A stretch of DNA of 41,592 nt from Occultella glacieicola (GTDB lineage: Bacteria > Actinomycetota > Actinomycetes > Actinomycetales > Beutenbergiaceae): contig NZ_SMNA01000020.1 in assembly GCF_004353825.1 (NCBI RefSeq), positions 1-41,592 of the forward strand, given 5' to 3'. Shown piece by piece: positions 1 through 8,117 of this stretch (position 1 is the first letter of the stretch; each line of letters starts with the position of its first letter). Below the pieces are notes generated by a model. It worked only from the letters and a program-made list of their open reading frames with translations, searched no databases and was not told where the DNA came from. The position numbers and the translations under genes are program-made.

Positions 1-119
1 CTGGTCATCGCTGCTCACCACCGTCGAGGTCGGTGATGGTCAGGTCGAGTTGCGGCTGGATCCAGTCGATGGCCGCCTGGGCGGCCGGACGTTCGGCTGG
101 CAGCTGTTGTTCGATGGCC
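1..119. repeat. Left copy of the 119-bp terminal overlap (circular join)
   Basis: The first 119 bases are identical to bases 41474-41592. A gene on the minus strand reads cleanly through the join: the small CDS at 5-145 ends with a TGA that overlaps the ATG of the DUF4192 gene (start 41481) when the circle is closed. This is an assembly overlap, not a biological repeat, and it shows that the molecule is circular with 41,473 unique bases. Confidence 0.95.
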
Positions 120-145
120 TGTTCGATCGGTGATGGGTGAGACAT
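5..145 (-). CDS. Small protein translationally coupled to the DUF4192 gene
   Basis: This is a 46-residue acidic, Gln/Ala-rich protein that I do not recognise. The ATG at 145 is preceded by AAGGGAG at good spacing on the minus strand, which favours it over the longer reading from 190. In the closed circle its TGA overlaps the ATG of the DUF4192 gene as ATGA, so the two are almost certainly co-translated. It has no cysteines, no membrane segment and no signal peptide; the middle (EQAIEQQLPAERPAAQAA) should be helical. It probably forms an operon with the 285-578 gene upstream and the DUF4192 gene downstream, pointing away from the oriT/mob side. Function is unknown; a small partner of the DUF4192 protein is a guess from coupling alone. 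Confidence 0.7.
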   Translation of the reverse strand: MSHPSPIEQAIEQQLPAERPAAQAAIDWIQPQLDLTITDLDGGEQR

Positions 146-211
146 GTCGGGCTCCCTTGGGTTGGTGGCGTGGATGGTCCCCGCCGGCATTCCCGATAGG
201 CGGACAGCCCT

Positions 212-277
212 GCCCGCGGCGTGTGTGTCAAGGGCGCCGGAGGCGCTTGCGAAGCCCTTGACTCACGCGCCGCGGGC
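212..277. repeat. Large imperfect palindrome with two internal hairpins
   Basis: Arms 212-235 and 254-277 are 24 bp each and pair with one G-T wobble and one mismatch. The 18-nt loop itself holds two small hairpins (GCC-GGA-GGC and GCTT-GCG-AAGC, sharing a base), giving a branched fold. The inner arm GTCAAGGGC followed by GCC matches the core of the four ~200-bp elements at 21.9-28.7 kb. It lies between the 285-578 gene and the 145-5 gene on the minus strand, where it could be an intercistronic terminator or leader or a folded single-strand site. Confidence 0.75.
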
Positions 278-284
278 TGGAGGA

Positions 285-578
285 TCAATGCTCGGGATTC
301 GACGTCTCGGATTGACCGGAGTCGGTCTTGGATGTGCGGCGCGTGCGCGCCGCCGTTGGGCGGCTGAGGCCGACCTTGCGCAGTTCTGCTTCGGTCCAGC
401 CGCGCTGGATCGCCTGCATCCAGGCTTTGCGGTGTTCGCTGCGGGCAGCGGTCAGGTTGGCTTCGGCGTTGGTGACGTTCTGGCTGCGGCGAACGAGTTC
501 GCGCACGGCCTCGACGCGCTTGTCCAGGAGCGACTGGATCTGGCTCTCGATGGCTGATGGAAGTTGGTCGTTGTCCAT
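285..578 (-). CDS. Small coiled-coil/HTH-like protein divergent from mobC
   Basis: The product is 97 residues. Residues ~5-50 form an amphipathic helix (SAIESQIQSLLDKRVEAVREL onward), followed by a short helix-turn-helix-like segment, AWMQAIQRGWTEAELRKVGL, and a basic tail rich in Arg, Thr and Ser. That segment is familiar from small actinobacterial plasmid and phage proteins, but I cannot assign a function. The ATG at 578 lacks a clear Shine-Dalgarno; a leaderless start is possible. The gene faces away from mobC across the inverted-repeat-rich probable oriT, a position where relaxosome accessory DNA-binding proteins are often found. That role is inference only. Confidence 0.7.
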   Translation of the reverse strand: MDNDQLPSAIESQIQSLLDKRVEAVRELVRRSQNVTNAEANLTAARSEHRKAWMQAIQRGWTEAELRKVGLSRPTAARTRRTSKTDSGQSETSNPEH

Positions 579-590
579 CGTCTGAGCCTA

Positions 591-764
591 GGTCTCCGCG
601 ACCGACAGTCGCCGGACCTACGCACCTGTGGTGCGCGCCCCGTGTCGGAAGGCGACGTGCAGTATGCGGAGACCCAGACGGAGCAAGCTATACACTTAGC
701 ACGGCTAAGTGGCTCGTCCTCTCGACAGGTCGAGGCGGCCGGGACACACTGGTGGTGTGGTCCC
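591..764. other. oriT: Probable oriT: cluster of inverted repeats between divergent genes
   Basis: The intergenic space upstream of mobC and the relaxase holds several perfect or near-perfect inverted repeats: GGTCTCCGC 591-599 with its complement 666-674 (enclosing 6-bp pairs 602-607/643-648 and 608-613/651-656), CGCACC 621-626/630-635, CACTTAGC 693-700/704-711 with loop ACG, CTCGAC 721-726/729-734, and a 9-10-bp hairpin 741-749/755-764 with one bulge. oriT regions of mobC-relaxase systems are typically short, rich in inverted repeats and adjacent to these genes. No known nic consensus was recognised, so the nick site is not assigned. Some repeats may instead be MobC operators. Confidence 0.6.
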
Positions 765-809
765 CGCGTTGGGCGGGTTCGCTGCGCTGGGCTGAGGGGC
801 GGTGTAGGG

Positions 810-1208
810 ATGGGTGAGGAGTCGCCTGGTGGGCGCAGGTTCACGCGCCGTCGGCGTGCGAACGCGCCCGGTGGTCGGCAGCACCGTCACGAGGTGAAGG
901 TGACCCCGGAGGAAGAGGCGGTGCTGTTGCGCCTAGCGTTGGCGCAGGAGGTCACGGTGCCGCGGCTGTTGGTGGAGTCGGCGCTGGCGTCGGAGACGGG
1001 GGAGACGGCGACCGAGCGGCGCAACGCGATCGCGGAACTGTTCCGGGCGCACCGGTTGTTGGCGGCCATCTCGAACAATGTGAACCAGATGGCGAAGGCG
1101 ACGAACGCCACCGGTGAGGTGCAGGAGGACCTGGTGGAGACGCTGCGCGCGGTTCGTCGCACCGCTGGCCGTATTGACGAGGCGATTGACGGGTTGAGCC
1201 TGTCGTGA
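810..1208 (+). CDS. mobC: MobC-like relaxosome accessory protein
   Basis: This is a 132-residue basic protein. MobC-family proteins bind oriT, help open the strands and recruit the relaxase. Residues ~30-60 (HEVKVTPEEEAVLLRLALAQ onward) resemble a ribbon-helix-helix DNA-binding region, and residues ~85-130 carry the MobC signature NNVNQMAKATNATGE followed by a helical tail (LVETLRAVRRTAGRIDEAI). I chose the ATG at 810 rather than the far upstream in-frame start because the upstream part reads through the inverted-repeat region and lacks family similarity. The TGA overlaps the relaxase start. The gene probably regulates its own promoter through the neighbouring inverted repeats. Confidence 0.85.
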   Translation: MGEESPGGRRFTRRRRANAPGGRQHRHEVKVTPEEEAVLLRLALAQEVTVPRLLVESALASETGETATERRNAIAELFRAHRLLAAISNNVNQMAKATNATGEVQEDLVETLRAVRRTAGRIDEAIDGLSLS

Positions 1209-2911
1209 TGCCGAACGTCACGCGCGGTGACCGGATGGGTGGGCTGCTGGTCTACCTGGCCGGTCCGGGTCGTAGCAACGAGCACACGGAGCCGCACCTG
1301 GTGGGTGGTGACGCGGCGTTGATGGCGTGGCACAGCGAGGACGAGTTGAACCGTGATTCGGCGCTGGCGATCGCGCAGCATCTGGACCGGCCGCGGAAGG
1401 CGTTCGACGTCGAGGTGCCCCAGGGGCACGTGTGGCATTGCTCGTTGTCGATCCGGGCCGACGAGGGCCAGCTGACCGACGAGCGGTGGGGCGCGATCGC
1501 GGACGACTTTGTCCGCGAGATGGGTTTCGACGACAACGAGGGCACGAAGGCCCCGTGCCGGTGGGTTGCGGTGCGCCATGGCTTGTCCGCCGGCGGGAAT
1601 GATCACGTGCACCTGGCGGTGCAGCTGGTGCGTGAGGACGGCACGAAGGCGTCGGTGCATAACGATCACCAACGGGCGCAGCGGGCGGCCCGCGCGCTCG
1701 AGGTGCGGCACGGGTTGGAGCAGCTGGAGTCGGTCAAGACCGAGCGGGCCACCCGTGGCTTCGACCCGGCCGAGCGGGAGGCGCAGGGCCGGGCGCGAGC
1801 CCGGGCGAAGTACGAGCGCGACCGCACCCGGGGCGGGAGCCGTGGCCCGGCGTGGGCGTCTCTGCCGGCGGGGGAGCGGTCGGCGCTTGTGAGTGCACAG
1901 GCGCGCGCCGACGAGCCGCGACTGGCGCTGGCTCGGACGGTGCGCGGGTGCGCCACCTCGAGCGCAGATGAGGCGGAGTTCGTGCGACGGGTCCGGCGTG
2001 CCGGTGCGTTGCTGCGGCCGCGATTCGCGCAGGGGCGCACCGACGTCGTCACCGGGTACTCGGTGGCCGCGAGGCCCGAGCATGGGGAGCGCCCGATTTG
2101 GTACGGCGGCGGGCAGCTGGGCCGGGATCTGACGTTGCCGCGGTTGCGGTCCGAGTGGCCCGACAGCCCGACGAGCGCGAGCGATGCGGCCGCAGAGTGG
2201 ACTGCGGCTGGTCGCGGCCGGCGGGTGGTCGCACCGGGCCGGGAGAGCACCGCGCCGGACCCAGAACTGTGGGGTCGGCAGAACCAGGAGCTCAGCGCTC
2301 TCGTCGAGTGCTTGCGGTCGGTGCCGGTTGACGACCGGGACACATGGGCGACCGTCGCCCGTCAGACGGCGGGCGCTCTGGCGGCGTGGTCGAACGCCAC
2401 CGAGGAGGTGCCCGGCGATCTTGCTGCAGCGTCGGAGGCGTTGTCGCGGTCGGCGCAGACGTACCGGCGGACCGTGGCTCCTCAGAAGGCCGGCACAGTC
2501 GCGATCTCCGGTGCGGCGATGCTCCTGGCCAGCGCAGCCCGCGGCGGCCAGGGCACCGCAGCGCAGGCGGTGATGATCCGCCAGTTCCTACGCCTAGCTC
2601 AGGCCGTCCACGCGGCGTCTGTGGCAGCGCAGCAGACCAGGCAGGCGCAACTCCTGGCAGAAGACACCCGCGGGCGCCTGATGCGGATACGGGACGCGTT
2701 GCCGCGGCCGCAGGGGCAGGCCGGTGCAGCCACAGCGACCATCGAGACCGCGCCACCGCTCGCCCTCGAGGTCGAGGCCGTCGCGGCCCGCCAGCGCGCG
2801 AGCCAGGGTCACGACGCGACCAGGGCGACGTCGCCCCTGCCGAACAAGATCGAACCGAGCAGAGCACGTCAGAGCACAAAGCCGGGCGCAGATCGCGGAC
2901 CGGAACGATAG
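1208..2911 (+). CDS. Relaxase / mobilization nuclease
   Basis: The relaxase nicks one strand at oriT through a tyrosine, stays covalently bound and pilots the strand through the coupling protein. The N-terminal ~180 residues form the relaxase domain: LLVYLAGPG with a candidate catalytic Tyr, the motif GHVWHCSLSI, and the metal-binding histidine motif NDHVHLAVQLVREDG (H-x-H near residues 133-135). This matches Relaxase/Mobilisation nuclease (PF03432-like, MOBP-type) proteins. The remaining ~380 residues are Ala/Arg-rich helices, probably for TraG interaction. The start is ATG 1208 (567 aa), overlapping the mobC stop as TGATG; a GTG at 1205 is an alternative. No helicase domain is visible, in contrast to TraI-type relaxases. 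Confidence 0.9.
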   Translation: MPNVTRGDRMGGLLVYLAGPGRSNEHTEPHLVGGDAALMAWHSEDELNRDSALAIAQHLDRPRKAFDVEVPQGHVWHCSLSIRADEGQLTDERWGAIADDFVREMGFDDNEGTKAPCRWVAVRHGLSAGGNDHVHLAVQLVREDGTKASVHNDHQRAQRAARALEVRHGLEQLESVKTERATRGFDPAEREAQGRARARAKYERDRTRGGSRGPAWASLPAGERSALVSAQARADEPRLALARTVRGCATSSADEAEFVRRVRRAGALLRPRFAQGRTDVVTGYSVAARPEHGERPIWYGGGQLGRDLTLPRLRSEWPDSPTSASDAAAEWTAAGRGRRVVAPGRESTAPDPELWGRQNQELSALVECLRSVPVDDRDTWATVARQTAGALAAWSNATEEVPGDLAAASEALSRSAQTYRRTVAPQKAGTVAISGAAMLLASAARGGQGTAAQAVMIRQFLRLAQAVHAASVAAQQTRQAQLLAEDTRGRLMRIRDALPRPQGQAGAATATIETAPPLALEVEAVAARQRASQGHDATRATSPLPNKIEPSRARQSTKPGADRGPER

Positions 2912-2925
2912 GGGAGGGGTCGACC

Positions 2926-3729
2926 ATGTCCGAGGCCAACGATGGAATCGACGAGGCATTCGAGGGCCAACTTCGGGTGCTGGTCACAGCAGCGGGCCAG
3001 GTGGCCGAGCGGCTGAGTCGTTCACGGGAGAGCGAGCTCCGGCGAGCCGAAGCTGGGAGCGAGCAGGAGGCCCGCGAGCTGCAGTCGCGGCTCGAGGCTG
3101 AGAACCAGGTTGCTCGCGCCCAGGCGGGCGCCGTGCACAGGTCGGAATGGTGGGATACAGCCACCCCGGAGCAGATCGGCGACACCTACCAAGTCGCCCG
3201 GGCGTGGGCGAACGAGGATCCCGAACTCGCCCGCGCCGAGCAGCGAATCCGCGAAGAGTTGCGCACCAGGTACGGCGTCGACGTCGCCGGCACGAACGCA
3301 GACTCAGGTGCAGTGCGCGAGGCGATCGCTCGCGCCGAGCAGCGTCGCGTGCGGGCCGAAGCCGAGCGCCAGGGTGCTCGCGCCGACAGTGCCGAGGCAC
3401 AACGACTGATGGCCGTAGCTAACACCGCCGACAGGCTGCCCGAGCGCGCCGCGGTGGTCGGGGATGAGGCAGAGCGGCAGGCGCAGGCCGAGGCCGCCCG
3501 GACGGCGTCCGAGCCGCTGTATGACTCTGCCGAGCGCCGGACCACGACCGCTGCGGATCTTGAGGCTCATGGGGTCGGCCCCGAGCTCGTGGCCACGAGG
3601 ATGCGCGCCGACGTCAGCCAGGCCAAGCCTGCGACCGAGACGACCCGGGGCGCCGGAGGCAAGGCACCGAAGGCGCGCAAGTCCCGCGGCCGCGGGTCCC
3701 AGGTACAACGAACCGGACTTGAGCGATAG
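2926..3729 (+). CDS. Coiled-coil protein of the mobilization operon
   Basis: The product is 267 residues, extremely rich in Ala, Glu and Arg, with long predicted coiled-coil stretches (residues ~20-65 and 125-190) and a lysine/arginine-rich C-terminal tail (KAPKARKSRGRG). The ATG at 2926 has a strong GGGGAGGGG Shine-Dalgarno six bases upstream; the longer open frame back to 2344 is an antisense-free overlap of the relaxase and should be ignored. It lies 14 bp downstream of the relaxase, so it is probably co-transcribed. I do not recognise a named family; a structural or accessory role in DNA processing is inferred from position. Confidence 0.75.
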   Translation: MSEANDGIDEAFEGQLRVLVTAAGQVAERLSRSRESELRRAEAGSEQEARELQSRLEAENQVARAQAGAVHRSEWWDTATPEQIGDTYQVARAWANEDPELARAEQRIREELRTRYGVDVAGTNADSGAVREAIARAEQRRVRAEAERQGARADSAEAQRLMAVANTADRLPERAAVVGDEAERQAQAEAARTASEPLYDSAERRTTTAADLEAHGVGPELVATRMRADVSQAKPATETTRGAGGKAPKARKSRGRGSQVQRTGLER

Positions 3730-3810
3730 CGGACCCCTCGGCTTGCAGGCGGCATCCTGTCCCAGACCAGGGGGCGCAGCCCAGGCTCGGCCGTGCCGCT
3801 TGGTCGAGGG

Positions 3811-4710
3811 TTACGGCGTGTTCCTAATCGCGCGCAGTCGCTTCCTCGAGGCGGGGGCGGGCGTCTTGGGGTTGGGGCTCGGGTTGGCGCGTCCGATGAG
3901 CTGGTACAAGTTGCGCACGCGGTCCCGCTCGTCCGCGTTGGCGCCTCGAGGCGTATCAAGCTTCTGCTTGGTGACACGTAGGAGCCGAAGGTCGATGAGC
4001 TCAGTCGTGCCTTTGGCTCGCATGGATGGGCTGATGCCGTACCAGGCGGGAAAGTTGGTGACGGACCACCATGCGCCACGTGTGGTGCTCTCCGGTTCGG
4101 CCAGGAGAATCAGCAGCATGGCGAGCGCGGGTGCGCTCATGCTCTGGATGTAGCCACGCCAGAGTCGGTCCGGAATCTGCAGGTACCAATCTTCGCGCTT
4201 TACACGCGGTCCGCTCGGAGGGGCATACGGGAGACCCGAGCCGTCTTCACGAAGCAACGTGATGACCGAGGCCTCCCCCCGGTTTGTCTCGACTTCGATC
4301 AACTTCATCTCTCTCAGACGCGCCATGGCATCCGTCACGCGTCGAGCGCCGAGGCGGGAGGGATCATCAAGGTCGAGCAGCTCAGCCCACCGTCGAGCCG
4401 ACAGGTCGGTGGTGTACGGCTCCGCTGAGCTGCGCCGCAACAGACCCAGGTACACCTTCAGTGCTACACGGCCACCACGCCCGCGCGTTGAGACAATCCG
4501 AGTCAGCGGAGGAGGGGTCATGGGATCGTCGGTCCGCACGAAGGCCTTGCGAACGGGGGTGGTGGTACGGCGTGTACTTGAGCCGAGCAGCCATTGGACC
4601 TCTTCCTGTGCCCGCGGACGCAAGGCCGGCGCGACCTCTTTCGCCCTTGTTCGCGCGACGGTCCCTTTGTGTCGTCGCGATGAACTTGATGCCCTCTCTA
4701 CTTCGCTCAT
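3811..4710 (-). CDS. Tandem winged-helix DNA-binding protein, RepA-like (replication initiator candidate)
   Basis: The product is 299 residues with two predicted winged-helix domains: residues ~75-155 (VALKVYLGLLRRS, then WAELLDLDD, VTDAMARLREMKLIEVE) and ~165-265 (YLQIPDRLWRGYIQSMSAPA, WWSVTNFPAWYGISPSMRAK, ELIDLRLLRVTKQ). The tails are basic. Tandem winged helices are the architecture of many plasmid replication initiators, and similar proteins are common in actinomycetes, usually unannotated. The ATG at 4710 is preceded by AGAAGGG at normal spacing and is preferred over a GTG at 4719. It is a single transcription unit opposite the mob operon, with a strong hairpin in its upstream region (5059-5095). 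It could instead be a plain transcriptional regulator; the second rep candidate is at 23054-24334. Confidence 0.6.
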   Translation of the reverse strand: MSEVERASSSSRRHKGTVARTRAKEVAPALRPRAQEEVQWLLGSSTRRTTTPVRKAFVRTDDPMTPPPLTRIVSTRGRGGRVALKVYLGLLRRSSAEPYTTDLSARRWAELLDLDDPSRLGARRVTDAMARLREMKLIEVETNRGEASVITLLREDGSGLPYAPPSGPRVKREDWYLQIPDRLWRGYIQSMSAPALAMLLILLAEPESTTRGAWWSVTNFPAWYGISPSMRAKGTTELIDLRLLRVTKQKLDTPRGANADERDRVRNLYQLIGRANPSPNPKTPAPASRKRLRAIRNTP

Positions 4711-5188
4711 CTGAGGCACACCCTTCTAGTTGACTGTGACGTACCGTCCACTCTACTGACACTAACCCAGGTCAGCATCAGCCACGAGGGTGGCAGCAAC
4801 CATGTACGGGACATCCTCACATTTTCGCAGGTCAGTGCTGGTATTGAGCCGTTCCGGCGGCTAGGCTCGGGCGCAGGTCCTGAGGGAGAGTGACTTCTCG
4901 ACTGGGGTTTCCGTGGCCCAGTTGGTTGCGCCGAACGAGGGGCCTAGTCAGTAGTCGGCCTACGCGTACGCGATGCGCGAGAGGTCGGGGTGATGAGGCA
5001 GAACCCGCCAGGTGTTGGGCCGGGAGAAGGGCTGTCGACCGTAGTCGCCCGTGCTGGCCGGTGGGCCCTTGGCTTGGGAAGCCAGGGGCCCACCGAACCA
5101 TGCTGGTTTTGGTAGGTCTGCCGATCGAAGGTGGATCGAGTCCTAGAACTGTCTCGGTTCCCGCCGGGCCGGGGCTACTCTTTCGAAG
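4711..5188. other. 478-bp intergenic region upstream of the RepA-like gene and the HEPN-like gene
   Basis: No coding sequence is supported here. The side next to the RepA-like start (4720-4760) holds a near-palindrome GACGTACCGTC and TGAC-type half sites that could be promoter/operator sequence. The middle is featureless to my eye. The right side holds a very strong hairpin (5059-5095) and a TACTCT -10-like hexamer ending nine bases before the ATG at 5189. If the winged-helix gene is the initiator, the origin may lie here, but I see no iterons. Confidence 0.5.
5059..5095. terminator. 17-bp hairpin, terminator or counter-transcript end
   Basis: Bases 5059-5075 pair with 5079-5095 over 17 positions with one G-T wobble and a GGG loop. 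A T-rich tract (GGTTTTGG) follows on the plus strand within about 15 bases. It may insulate the defence cargo from the RepA-like unit. Because it lies in the rep upstream region, it could also end a regulatory antisense RNA. Confidence 0.7.
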
Positions 5189-5812
5189 ATGAGCCCGATC
5201 TTCGACCAGGCCAGCGGCGACGACTGGAAGCAGAACGCGGTCGCCGATCGCTACCACGAGACCGATTCGAAGCTCGCTGAGGGGTACAAACGCGCCGCCG
5301 AGCTTGTCGTTGCCGCGTGGCCGGAAGAGCGCTTCGACGCCCTACTGCCACCGGTCATCTTGTTATACCGACACGCGATGGAACTCCAACTCAAGACCGC
5401 GATTGGCGTCGCCGAACGGGCCAAGCCCTATGCGAATCTGACATCTCGGACGAGCGACGACTTGGCGAAGTGGTTCAAGAACACGGCCGGGCACCGTCTC
5501 GGTGTGCTCCGTGACGAGCTCAACCACTCGCTGGTCGCCCTGGGTGCCCAAGCGATGGACTCCTCGGTGGTGGGTGTGATCGACGAACTCGACCAGGCCG
5601 ACGACCGCGGTGAGACCTTCCGATACTCATGGACACTTCAGAAGGATCCGTCGGGCGCGTGGGGGAAGGTGCAGACGCCTCGACCAGGACAGACGAGCGG
5701 CGGGCGCGTCAACATCGTCGAAATGGGCCAGGCTCTATCTGAAGCGGTCAACCACATCGGGGCGATCTGGAGTCAGCTCGAAGCAGAGCGGGTGGACCCG
5801 TTCGAGCAATGA
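5189..5812 (+). CDS. HEPN-like protein upstream of the type III R-M system
   Basis: This 207-residue, mostly helical protein is related to the product of 35186-35800 on the same plasmid. Shared motifs are LPPVILLYRHAMELQLK (residues ~54-70; the paralogue has LPFLLLYRHAYELRLK), HRLGVL, and D..G..FRY. The central helix with Arg-His resembles HEPN-type proteins, several of which are RNases in abortive-infection or toxin systems; the assignment is by fold-like pattern only. The ATG at 5189 follows a TACTCT -10-like box by nine bases and lacks a Shine-Dalgarno, suggesting a leaderless mRNA. It stands before mod/res in the same direction, so a defence role or auxiliary role is plausible. Confidence 0.6.
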   Translation: MSPIFDQASGDDWKQNAVADRYHETDSKLAEGYKRAAELVVAAWPEERFDALLPPVILLYRHAMELQLKTAIGVAERAKPYANLTSRTSDDLAKWFKNTAGHRLGVLRDELNHSLVALGAQAMDSSVVGVIDELDQADDRGETFRYSWTLQKDPSGAWGKVQTPRPGQTSGGRVNIVEMGQALSEAVNHIGAIWSQLEAERVDPFEQ

Positions 5813-5897
5813 CCGGGGCGTAGGCGCCTCGTCCGCGATTCCACCCAAGCCGCATCTGAGTGCTGGATGACGCACCAACCTGTAAGCAGGTCTCGGC

Positions 5898-6086
5898 GTG
5901 CCCGCGCGGGCCTGGGTGGGGGGGACCTACCGGCAGTCGCTGCGGCCGTACCCGCTTGGCGGGCATCCGAACGAGCACATCGGTCCGCTGTCGTCGGGCC
6001 TCGCGGACCAGGATGACCGGTCCGACGCGTGGGCGCTCACCGTATGGCTGGCAGCACGTTCGATCTTGCTTGTCGGGCCTTCATGA
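5898..6086 (+). CDS. Possible small ORF or gene remnant before mod
   Basis: A 62-codon frame starting with GTG reads like natural protein (YRQSLRPYPLGGHPNEHI, then DDRSDAWALTVWLAARSILL) rather than shadow composition, but there is no convincing ribosome-binding site and I know no family. It could be a fragment left by the insertion of the R-M cargo. The rest of 5813-6152 shows nothing I can name. Confidence 0.25.
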   Translation: MPARAWVGGTYRQSLRPYPLGGHPNEHIGPLSSGLADQDDRSDAWALTVWLAARSILLVGPS

Positions 6087-6152
6087 TTGGCTCCGGTGCG
6101 CGCTTCCGAGCAGGTAGCGTGCTTGACGACCCGCAAAGACGACGAGGATGCA

Positions 6153-8117
6153 GTGGATAACCTGGACGACTTGGAACTTCTGAGCAAGGACGAGCTCATC
6201 GCGATGCTCCACGAGCGGGCTGAGGCCGGTGTCAAGTTGTCTTTTCCGGGCAAGGCACTGGCGAGGCGCATCTCGCGCAAGGTTCGCCCCCATGTCCAAC
6301 GGACTGTGGCGAAGTACAGCGCCGGCTCCGAGGCCGAGCAGGCCCGCAACCTCTTGATCGAGGGCGACAACCTACAGGCGCTGGTCACCCTTTACCGCGA
6401 GCGTGGTCACGTCGACCTGATCCTGACCGATCCGCCGTATAACACCGGCAACGACTTCCGGTACAACGACAAGTGGGATCACGACCCCAACGACGCCGGG
6501 ATTGGTGACATCGTCTCGGCCGACGATCGGGCCAAGCACACCAAGTGGATGAAGTTCATGTTCCCTCGTCTACGGCTGATGAAGCAGATGCTCAAGCCGA
6601 GTGGGGTCCTCGCGATCTGCATCGACCATCGTGAGCTCTTCCACCTGGGCCAGATGCTCGACGAGATCTTCGGTGAACAGAACCGCCTCGCGATCATCAA
6701 CTGGCAGAAGATCACCTCGCCGAAGAACCACGATCAGGGCGTGTCGACGGCGACCGAGTATGTGCTCGTCTACGCCAAGAACGACGAGGCCGTCAGCACC
6801 GGCAGGATCCGTCGCTCGGACAAAACTGCCGCCGGCTACGTGAATCCCGACTCTGATCCTCGAGGGGCTTGGGCGCCTTCGGACTCCACTTTGATGGGCG
6901 CCTCAACCCACCCAGGACAGGTCTACGGGATCCAGAACCCTTTCACCGGACGGCTCCACTATCCCCAGGAGGGGCGGTGTTGGCGCAATGAACGCAGAAA
7001 GATGAAGGCCGCGGTTGAGGAGTGGGGTGTCACCTACGAGGACCGGGATCTGGACGATGGGCTACGGCCGGCGCTGCTGATCAAGGGTGCCCGCAATCCG
7101 CTCACTGAGGACTACGCGAGCGACGCGGTCGTCGCGGCCGCGCAGGAGAAGGCTCTTGCCGTCCGATCCCAGGACTGGCCCCGTTACTTCTGGCGCAACG
7201 ATCAGCGTCGCAGGCCTGGTCATGGTGAGCTCCGGTACAAGACCTACCTCGAGGAGGTAGCGGGCGGCGTCGTGCCCACGACTTTCTGGGCCTCCACCGA
7301 GGAGACCCAAGAACTCGAGCTCGGATCGATTTCTTGGCCACACAAGGAATCAGGTACCAGCGAGATTGGCGTCCGTGAACTCAACGCCGTCGTCGGCCGT
7401 GGCCATGGCTTTGACACCGTCAAGCCGATGAAACTCATCCAAAAGATCGTGCAGCTCTGGTGCCCGCCGGACGGCACCGTGGTCGACCCCTTCGCAGGCT
7501 CCGGGACGACCGGCCATGCCGTCTTGGCTCTAAACCAGACCGAGGGCGCGCGTCGACGCTTCATCCTCATCGAGCAGGGGCGCCCCGAGAAGGGCGATTC
7601 CTACGCCCGCTCGCTCACCGCCGACCGGCTCGCACGGGTGATCAGCGGTGATTGGGCCGACGGCAAGGGCAGCCCGCTGCCCGGCGGGTTCGAGTTCCGG
7701 CAACTCACGAAGCGTGTCGATGCACAGGCACTGCTCCAGATGGAACGTGAAGAGATGGTTGACACCGTCGTGTCCTCCTACTTCGACTCCTCAAGGCGTC
7801 GCGGACCAAACCTCGAGCGATGCGCCGACCGCAGTTACTCGTACTTGGTGGCCAAGAACGCCGACGATGAGGGGTTCTACCTGGTCTGGGACGGGCCCGA
7901 CCAGAACACCGACTTCACCGAGGATGTGTGGGAGGCATGCGTCCAGGAGGGCGAGCAGGCCAACCTGAAGCCTAAGTACCACGTGTACGCCCGGTTCAAC
8001 CTGTTTCCGACAACGGGTGTGCATTTCTACCAGATCCCGGACCGGATCCTGGCTGACTTTGGACTCGACGTGCGAACGGACTCCTACGCCGAGGATGACG
8101 AGGAGGACCAGGAGTGA
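6153..8117 (+). CDS. mod: Type III restriction-modification DNA methyltransferase (Mod)
   Basis: Mod recognises the target sequence and transfers a methyl group from S-adenosylmethionine to adenine; it is also required for cutting by Res. Motif IV, TDPPYNTGNDF, is near residue 92, and motif I, VDPFAGSGTTGHAV, near residue 443. This order (catalytic motif first, SAM motif late) defines the beta class typical of type III Mod enzymes. The length, 654 residues, is normal. The GTG at 6153 has AGGA eight bases upstream and is preferred; an in-frame TTG at 6087 would add 22 residues of unconvincing sequence. The stop overlaps the GTG of res as GTGA. The long region between the motifs should carry target recognition. 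Confidence 0.92.
   Translation: MDNLDDLELLSKDELIAMLHERAEAGVKLSFPGKALARRISRKVRPHVQRTVAKYSAGSEAEQARNLLIEGDNLQALVTLYRERGHVDLILTDPPYNTGNDFRYNDKWDHDPNDAGIGDIVSADDRAKHTKWMKFMFPRLRLMKQMLKPSGVLAICIDHRELFHLGQMLDEIFGEQNRLAIINWQKITSPKNHDQGVSTATEYVLVYAKNDEAVSTGRIRRSDKTAAGYVNPDSDPRGAWAPSDSTLMGASTHPGQVYGIQNPFTGRLHYPQEGRCWRNERRKMKAAVEEWGVTYEDRDLDDGLRPALLIKGARNPLTEDYASDAVVAAAQEKALAVRSQDWPRYFWRNDQRRRPGHGELRYKTYLEEVAGGVVPTTFWASTEETQELELGSISWPHKESGTSEIGVRELNAVVGRGHGFDTVKPMKLIQKIVQLWCPPDGTVVDPFAGSGTTGHAVLALNQTEGARRRFILIEQGRPEKGDSYARSLTADRLARVISGDWADGKGSPLPGGFEFRQLTKRVDAQALLQMEREEMVDTVVSSYFDSSRRRGPNLERCADRSYSYLVAKNADDEGFYLVWDGPDQNTDFTEDVWEACVQEGEQANLKPKYHVYARFNLFPTTGVHFYQIPDRILADFGLDVRTDSYAEDDEEDQE

Noticed and set aside
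887-2083. Long minus-strand frame (398 codons) opposite mobC and the relaxase
   Set aside because: Arg/Pro-rich shadow of the relaxase in high-GC DNA; the plus strand carries the conserved relaxase motifs.
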